Positions 57,801-64,000 of a DNA stretch of 64,000 bases are shown here, piece by piece. Below the pieces are notes generated by a model that worked only from the letters and a program-made list of their open reading frames with translations, was not told the DNA's origin and made no database searches. The stretch lies in NCBI RefSeq assembly GCF_001625215.2, contig NC_030386.2, forward strand, positions 22,414,545 to 22,478,544, read 5' to 3'. The stretch is from Daucus carota subsp. sativus (taxonomy: Eukaryota > Streptophyta > Magnoliopsida > Apiales > Apiaceae). Within the stretch, counting starts at the first letter, position 1; each line of letters opens with the position of its first letter. The translations under genes and the position numbers were made by a program.

Positions 57801-60800
57801 TACGTACTAATTTCCCAATAATTCAACAGACACACACACACACACACACACTTCAAAGATTAATGTCAGACTTTTGTCATAATCTAGGGGAAGTTGAAGG
57901 GATTTCTGCCCTTGTATCAAGTATGGACCAAAGTAGAAAACAGCAGCTACTAGAACGATGTAATGCAGAATCAGGGGATCTTATCTTGTTTGCAGTGGGC
58001 AACCATTCATCTGTTAATAAAACCCTGGACCGCCTGAGGATATTTGTAGCCCATCAGCTGGGATTGGTTGACAATGTAAGTTTGTAATTGAATTAGAAAA
58101 AATCTCTCTTGCTAGAGTTGCCCCCCACCCCAAAATAATAATAATAATAATTCCTCACTAATGTCTAACTCAAATTCTTTTGCAATTATGATATTTAGAC
58201 CAGGCATTCCATCCTGTGGGTAACCGACTTTCCGATGTTTGAGTGGAACAGTTTAGAAGAAAGATTTGAGGTTCGTACCTCATATATACATCAAAGAAGT
58301 CCTTGTATCGATTTGCAAGTCGTGAGAGTCGTTATATTTCAATTTAGAGTAGTGTTTATGGAATTGTTTCTGCTGCATTCTTAGCTTTATATATGTGCCA
58401 AGTGCACAATTAACGCAAGAAGATATTGGTTGAGTATTGTGATAACACAAAGTACTCTAATATCCGTTCATATGATTTTTTTTTAAAAACAATATTATGT
58501 GATGATTAATACAGAAAAAGAGAACAGCTATATTAGCTCATATACTTCAACTGAATGCAATATTAAATTTTGTATTTATCATATTGGTTTTTCCATGCTT
58601 GGGTTTTGGCTAGCAATTTAAGGCTTGGTTCTAACTACATGTGAGATTTATTTCGATCACGTGCTCTGTATAATGTTATAGAAGTCCATGTTGAACCTAC
58701 TTCATATGAGTAGGATTATCCTAAGGTCTACTTAATACAGTATGATTATTTCAAAGGTCACTGATGTATTTTTCCAATTGTGGCTGCCTAATATAGCGAG
58801 GGATTTATTTTGGTGGTCAACCTGTTTATAATGAATTTAATATTATCGGAATATGGATAAAGATATTACTTGCCAGGGTCACTCATGCGATATCGTAGGT
58901 ATTTCAGTCATTCAGTGTATATCTCCAATTCGTAGTAGTGTCAACTTGCTTGAAATTTTGCTATATGGCAGGCTTTGCATCATCCTTTTACTGCTCCTCA
59001 CCCCGAAGATATGAAGGATCTTTCCTCGGCTCGTGCCTTAGCTTATGACATGGTCTACAATGGAGTTGAGGTATGTGTACATATAGATTTTCCTGCAGTA
59101 ATTAAATTATAATCTTATGTCACAATGCTAACATTGGAGAATGGTTCAATGCCTTTGGACTTTTTCTTTGAATTATATCATAGATTGGTGGTGGAAGTTT
59201 GAGAATTTATAAGCGTGAAGTCCAAGAAAAGGTCTTAAAAATAATTGGCATCTCGCGTGAACAGGTAAGCATTTCATTAAGTTAATCTTGTAACATTTAA
59301 TTGCTCAATATACAGTGGCTAGGTTCTAGGTTAATGTTCTGTGTATCAATCTTATCAATCTCCTTCAGATTCAATCTATCAATCTCCTTCCTTCTGAGGG
59401 GTCATTGGTAATATCTGAACTATAATTTCTGAACAGTTAATATTTTCTGAATGATTGATAATCTGGCTGCCGGATGAATGAATAATATAAATAACTTTTT
59501 TAATTTCTGAATGAAAATGTCTATTTATTATACATGTATATTATAATGATACGCGGCCAATGACTTCAGTTGGAAATGATTATACGTAATAATATCTAGT
59601 GTTTTATTCCGTTCGTTCTGACATAATAGCCGTTATGATTTTTTAAACATATTTTGAGTTGGCAAAAAAAAACATACTTCCACAAATATTAAATATTATA
59701 AATTTAAGTTTATGACCGTAAGTTTTAAAAAACATAAATCAACATATAAATGTTTTATTTGTGAAAGAATGTGAATGAGTTACTTGTTTAATAGTCTGGA
59801 CCAGTTTATCCTTCTATTTTCAAGCGCAGTCATCCAGAAGAATTTTAATAACCGTCCAGCGGATTTTCAATGATTCAGCACTTAAAAAACTTACACAGTC
59901 TTAACAGATGAACCATTTCATTTGTCTGGTTAAGCGGTTAGCAAATGACCCCTGAGTTTTGACTTAAAAATATAGAATTTTTCATTCATTCAATTCTTAA
60001 ATTAGCGTACTAGGTCATGGACTAGGAAATTTTATCATTCATGCCTGATCTTTTAGGTCTTAAGTCATCATCCTGTTATCCTGGGATGCATTGCCGCTTA
60101 TTTCGTCAAGCACTAGAATACATTTTTTGGAAGTGAACACATTTGCATGCTAGAACCTGTATCCTGTGGTACTAAATTGTGTTCATTGCTATGATAATAT
60201 AGCCGCTGTCTTGTTTTATCTGCAGGCTGAAGCAAAGTTTGGCTATCTTTTAGAGGCATTAGACATGGGTGCTCCTCCACATGGTTAGGATATTCTATAA
60301 ACTGAAAAAATATTTGCATATATTCTTGAAGAGTCCACTTGTCATGTTGTATTGCATCTTTAGAGTTGGGTTCTATGGAGTCCCAAACATGTTCTGCTTT
60401 CAGAACAATACAAAACATATTGTTCTGCAAACATGTTCTGCTTGCAGAACATATATGGGACTCCAATATAATACGAGTCCAGGGAAGTCTATTCCATTTT
60501 AGTAAATTATCTTATACAGGTTCCATAAGTGATGAAAATTGTAAATTATTTCATTAGAAGGTTTTTTGCAACCAAATTGATTCATTCTTTTATTGTTATT
60601 TAAGTTCCAAAACAACCAAAGGTTTTCCATTTATATTCTCAATCATCAGTCTTTCTATTTGTTCAGACTTTAGAATATAAATGAAAACTATATCCAGGTG
60701 TTTTGAACTAGTAATCTTTCATACAGCCTTGTAACGTTTTCAACACTGTTTGTGTGTGTATCTGAACAATCTTGCTGTTGCTGGTGCAGGGGGTATTGCT

Positions 60801-60956
60801 TTTGGATTAGATAGATTAGTGATGCTATTAGCTGGTGCAAACTCGATCCGCGACGTCATAGCTTTCCCAAAGACGATGAGTGCTCAGTGTGCCCTTACTA
60901 GTGCGCCTTCTGGGGTTGATCCTCAGCAGCTGAAGGATCTTTTATATCAGGCCTAG
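51810..60956 (+). CDS. Aspartyl-tRNA synthetase, organelle-targeted, 660 residues, 15 exons
   Basis: Charges tRNA-Asp in chloroplast and mitochondria. Exons: 51810-52157, 52418-52561, 53153-53262, 54398-54509, 54614-54685, 55607-55698, 56019-56139, 56963-57085, 57604-57799, 57888-58075, 58199-58270, 58972-59070, 59184-59264, 60226-60283, 60790-60956. They total 1983 nt in frame, all GT/AG. The first about 60 residues are Ser/Leu/Pro/Lys-rich, a transit peptide. Next come the OB-fold anticodon domain ([19 protein letters not shown]), class II motif 1 region ([20 protein letters not shown]), motif 2 ([19 protein letters not shown], about 294-312), a bacterial-type GAD insertion, and motif 3 ([15 protein letters not shown], about 606-620). 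The length matches the Arabidopsis organellar enzyme (about 664). Bacterial type, unlike the cytosolic enzyme. Confidence 0.97.
53894..54279. mobile_element. MITE with TAA target duplication (386 bp), AspRS intron 3
   Basis: Ends GAGCAACTCCAGCAG and, reverse-complemented, GAGCATCTCCAGCAG; flanked by TAA at 53891-53893 and 54280-54282. The 3-bp TTA/TAA target fits PIF/Harbinger (Tourist-type) MITEs. No ORF. Same class and almost the same size as the element at 61896-62279. Confidence 0.8.
57104..57120. repeat. C17 homopolymer, AspRS intron 8
   Basis: Begins 18 bp after the exon 8 donor at 57085, preceded by (CT)n. It could influence donor recognition; its length is uncertain in any assembly. 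Confidence 0.85.
57829..57851. repeat. (AC)n microsatellite, AspRS intron 9
   Basis: About 11 AC units, 37 bp upstream of the exon 10 acceptor (57888) in an intron of only 88 bp. Confidence 0.9.
60362..60482. repeat. Hairpin-forming inverted repeat, AspRS intron 14
   Basis: TTCTATGGAGTCCCAAACAT on the left pairs with ACATATATGGGACTCCAATA on the right; between them ATGTTCTGC...GCAGAACAT motifs recur. The structure looks like a small MITE folded as one hairpin. Superfamily and target site not determined. Confidence 0.55.
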
Positions 60957-61895
60957 AATTTTTGAATACTGAAATTAGAAAAGTTGAATTATATAGGTAG
61001 TCTGTGGTTAGATTAAAGTTGGTTCCACATTCTGCAACAATATATGACCAGATGGTTAGCGAAAGAATAATGCTGAGATATGTTGGTTACTGTAAATTGC
61101 ACCGTGAAACATTGCAGTTTTCTGATACCTCAGCATAATGGGGAAATCATTAGCCTTTTTTTTTTGTTTGCTCAATGCAGCTTCAACTTTCTTTGCAATT
61201 CAGTTTGCACTGTTCCTTGTGGAATAAAGAATATGTAACATCAATTGTATTATATCATTATTATGAAGTATTCCTGTATATAATAATTTTTTTGGGATTG
61301 AGATTTTAGTTGGGTCTATGTTTTTTTTTACATTACTCGGCACACATTGCAAGGCGCATATAAAATAAAATTTTATAACTTATTTGTAAAAATTTTCTTT
61401 TTAAATTTTTGTTCAGAAAAAAATTCAAAATAATTTAACTAACTATATCATATGAAAACATTAAAATATGCGTCGAGCCTCCAATGTAACAAGGTGAGGG
61501 GGCTTAGATGGTACTGGATAATTTCTAAAACCTACCTCGTCAAGGAGATGAGACACGTGTTTACTGCGATTTATAAATCATAACAACAAATACTCTGCAA
61601 TGCTTCTAATTTCGTACTTGATTATTGAGTATTTCCTCTATGTTAACCTGATTTTCAGCCCTCTGCACAAACTGAGATCACTGCAGAGATGTAGTATCTG
61701 TGCTAGCCACGCCAGAGGCTGAGGCTATGGGGGACTCGGTACTGCTGATATTATATCAAACCAAATTATCAAATCGGAGAAATGGCTGCTGTAATTTCTG
61801 AAGTCGATGACATCCTTTATCCTTACATGGAAAAATAATTTATAAGAAATCTAAACTTACCCAGCTCGCATTGTATATCTCCTGAAAAGCACTTA
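60957..61895. other. AspRS 3' UTR and intergenic DNA
   Basis: The first few hundred bases probably form the AspRS 3' UTR. The remainder is AT-rich with no gene recognised up to the MITE target copy at 61893-61895. Confidence 0.5.
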
Positions 61896-62279
61896 GAGTA
61901 AGCCAATGCAATTCCCTATTTTCAACCCCTAAAATATTATATATTAATGGTTACCTAAAATATTGGGGATCAAAAAGCTATTTTGCTCCAACGGTGTTCC
62001 CTATTTGATTCTCTATATTTTAAATCTATATATACAATTCAAGGAGAGAGAAAGATTGCACTAATAAATAACAGAAAAATAAGAGGAGATATGAGCTGAT
62101 GATGACATGGAGCATGTAGGGGTTGCTTTTTCATCCCTCAAATAAGGGGTTGAACTTTCTCTCAACTAAAATTAATAGGGGATAAGGAGTTGCGTTGGAG
62201 GAGTTTTTTTGTTCTCAATCCTCAAATCTTGTCCATGTAGATCAAATATAGGTAAGGAATGGGTGCATTGGAGTTGCTC
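61896..62279. mobile_element. MITE with TTA target duplication (384 bp)
   Basis: The left end GAGTAAGCCAATGCAATTCC and right end (reverse complement) GAGCAACTCCAATGCACCCA form imperfect inverted repeats. TTA flanks at 61893-61895 and 62280-62282. The ends and target match the MITE in AspRS intron 3, so it belongs to the same Tourist-like group. Confidence 0.77.
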
Positions 62280-62282
62280 TTA

Positions 62283-62978
62283 GGCCTCATTTGATTCGAA
62301 GAAAATATGCCGGAGAAAATGGAATGAAATATGACCAGTTTTTCTAAAACCGCACGTGTGCATATCTCAAACAAATTTTCATCCTATTATAGCTTCCTTG
62401 CTTCTCATCACCGTCTACAGCTAACAACATTTCATCAAGATCTTATGTAAATCATGTTTCCCAGTTCTAGAAATAATCAGCTAAATTGTCACGTTAATCA
62501 CAACAAAAAACTTAGGCCAATGGGATGTACTAAATAATTAGCTTATATATTAGATATAACAATTTTCTTAAAATGTAAATTAAATTAATTTTTACTCGGC
62601 TTTTATAAAGAAGAATGGTGGTGCAGCCTGTAGATTAACATAATCGCTTCAGCAAGCATTGAATACAAAATTTATTGGCTTAATTTGATATGAAAATGTG
62701 AAATACCATCATTATAATACTAAATAAGATAATTTATTTCGTTTAACAAAATATCCATGCATTAAGAATGAGATTTTTGTAACTCCCGAATCATTGAAAT
62801 TGTCACAGAAATAACATGTTTAATTATCATAAAACAAAGGAGGAGCTAATAAATGTTGCCAGCTTTCAGTGTTAAGGCCAAGCCTCTTATAAATTGCAAA
62901 TGATTATCCTCTGCAGATCATAGTTTCAGTATCATAAACACATTTTGATCTGCTTTTTCTTGATTTTTTGGTTTAGAA
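62283..62978. promoter_or_regulatory. Upstream region of the MADS-box gene
   Basis: AT-rich and without a gene of its own. CTTATAAATTGCAAATG near 62886 contains a TATA-like TATAAAT about 90 bp before the MADS ATG, a plausible core promoter. This is a visual call only. Confidence 0.4.
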
Positions 62979-63626
62979 ATGGCTAAAAAGCCCAGCATTG
63001 GTCGCCAAAAGATCAAGATTGCGAAAATAGAGCGTAAAAATCACCTGCAAGTGACCTTCTCAAAACGCCGTTCAGGCCTTTTTAAGAAAGCGAGTGAGCT
63101 CTGCACGCTCTGTGGAGTAGAGATTGCCATTATAGTCTTTTCTCCGGCTGGAAAAGTGTTCTCCTTTGGTCATCCTAATGTGGAGGGGATTATTGAGAGG
63201 TTTCTCAGTCGAAATCCTCCTCCTTCAAACACGAGCACTATCCATCTTGTTGAGGCTCACCGCAGTGTGACTGTTTGTGAGCTCAATTTTCATCTCACAC
63301 AAATTTTTAATGAAATGGAGGTGGAGAGGAAAAGAGGCGAGGCGCTTGATGACATGAGGCAAGCTAGCCAAGGCCAGTTTTGGTGGGAATCTCCAGTCGA
63401 AAAGCTAGGGGTGGATGAGCTTCAGCAATTGAAGGAATGCATGGAAGTGCTGAAGAAAAATGTGAATACTCAAGCTAATAGTATCTTGGCTGAGAATGCG
63501 AATTCTAATTTGACACTTTTCGGGTCTAATGGACACAGGGGATTTGATCAGTTTGACGCGAAACCTAATCAGATCAATGCTGCTTCTCATGTCCCTGGTT
63601 ATGGATATGGGAATGGCTATTTTTGA
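62979..63626 (+). CDS. Type I (M-alpha) MADS-box transcription factor, AGL62-like, 215 residues
   Basis: Intronless, as usual for type I MADS genes. The MADS domain at about 6-65 (GRQKIKIAKIERKNHLQVTF, then SKRRSGLFKKASELCTLCG, then EIAIIVFSPAGKVFSFGHP) binds CArG-like DNA as a dimer. After it come VEGIIERFLSRN and a predicted coiled coil near 105-160 (FNEMEVERKRGEAL ... LQQLKECMEVLKKNV), the pattern of the AGL62/AGL61 group. There is no K-box. The C-terminus is Asn/Gly-rich. Relatives control endosperm and female-gametophyte development; that role here is inferred from family membership. The ATG at 62979 is the only sensible start. Confidence 0.94.
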   Translation: MAKKPSIGRQKIKIAKIERKNHLQVTFSKRRSGLFKKASELCTLCGVEIAIIVFSPAGKVFSFGHPNVEGIIERFLSRNPPPSNTSTIHLVEAHRSVTVCELNFHLTQIFNEMEVERKRGEALDDMRQASQGQFWWESPVEKLGVDELQQLKECMEVLKKNVNTQANSILAENANSNLTLFGSNGHRGFDQFDAKPNQINAASHVPGYGYGNGYF

Positions 63627-64000
63627 TCAGGAGAGTTTTGATGCACATTCTGAGCTAGAATCTTGCTAGCCAGTTTCAAATCTTTATTTTTATTGATGCA
63701 TTATTTGGCTTGATCAGGGACATAAAGTTCGTTTTTCCAACTATTGGTTACAATTGTACATTAAATATGTTAAACAAAATTTTTATGAAGATTATTCTGT
63801 GGTAATAATGGATATTATAAAGAAGTGACTCGTCTCCTTTCGACTGTCGACCCACAGGGTGTCCTAAAGTTCCTCCTCCTAACTGTAGGTTGGAGCACGG
63901 ATTATGCCCATAATACCAGTTGGCATTATGTAAATGTTGCAGTTCTTTGTTATATTCTATATTCCTATTTTTTATTTTTAAGAACAGGTCCGATGTTTAA
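63627..64000. other. MADS gene 3' region, no further gene seen
   Basis: AT-rich sequence after the TGA stop, including the probable 3' UTR. Nothing else recognised up to the window edge. Confidence 0.5.

Overview
The window is nuclear DNA of a flowering plant, almost certainly a eudicot. The evidence is long AT-rich introns with GT/AG borders, a plant-type TOR kinase gene, an organelle-targeted aspartyl-tRNA synthetase, a PPR protein, a type I MADS-box gene, and abundant plant transposons. The species cannot be fixed from sequence alone. All gene models below were spliced by eye. The TOR, AspRS, transmembrane-protein and PMD-Ulp1 models all close in frame over every junction.

Layout. 1-13887 (minus): the first 19 exons (900 codons) of TOR; the gene runs off the left edge, and its introns hold MITEs and microsatellites. 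14617-14822: a short poly-A retroposon. 15949-28473: a Sirevirus-type Ty1/copia retrotransposon (gag, pol and a 1264-residue third ORF) whose left end is rearranged. A complete LTR is followed by the element's own 3' target-site copy and 3' flanking DNA, and only then by a gag gene already missing its start. 29878-31090: a 1.2 kb retroposon with 19-bp target-site copies, carrying a fragment of a BAHD acyltransferase gene. 31696-34053: an intact PPR gene. 34331-35856: a decayed MATE transporter. 36699-36772: tRNA-Val(AAC). 37686-41619 (minus): a 984-residue plant transmembrane protein of unknown function.

42960-51612 is the most striking object: an 8653-bp Mutator-like element with about 198-bp terminal inverted repeats and a perfect 9-bp target-site duplication (CCGAAAATA). 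It carries three genes: an intact FAR1-type transposase (plus), an unfamiliar 301-residue accessory ORF (plus), and a convergent plant-mobile-domain/Ulp1-protease fusion (minus) with perfect splice phase but two in-frame stops. Palindromes built on CCAGCG...CGCTGG occur in both termini and again in the centre between the convergent genes.

51810-60956 (plus): organellar aspartyl-tRNA synthetase, 15 exons, 660 residues, with a MITE in an intron. 61896-62279: a second MITE of the same class. 62979-63626: an intronless AGL62-like MADS-box gene. The host genes are unrelated housekeeping or regulatory genes. What ties the window together is successive transposon insertion: the two large elements alone make up about a third of it.
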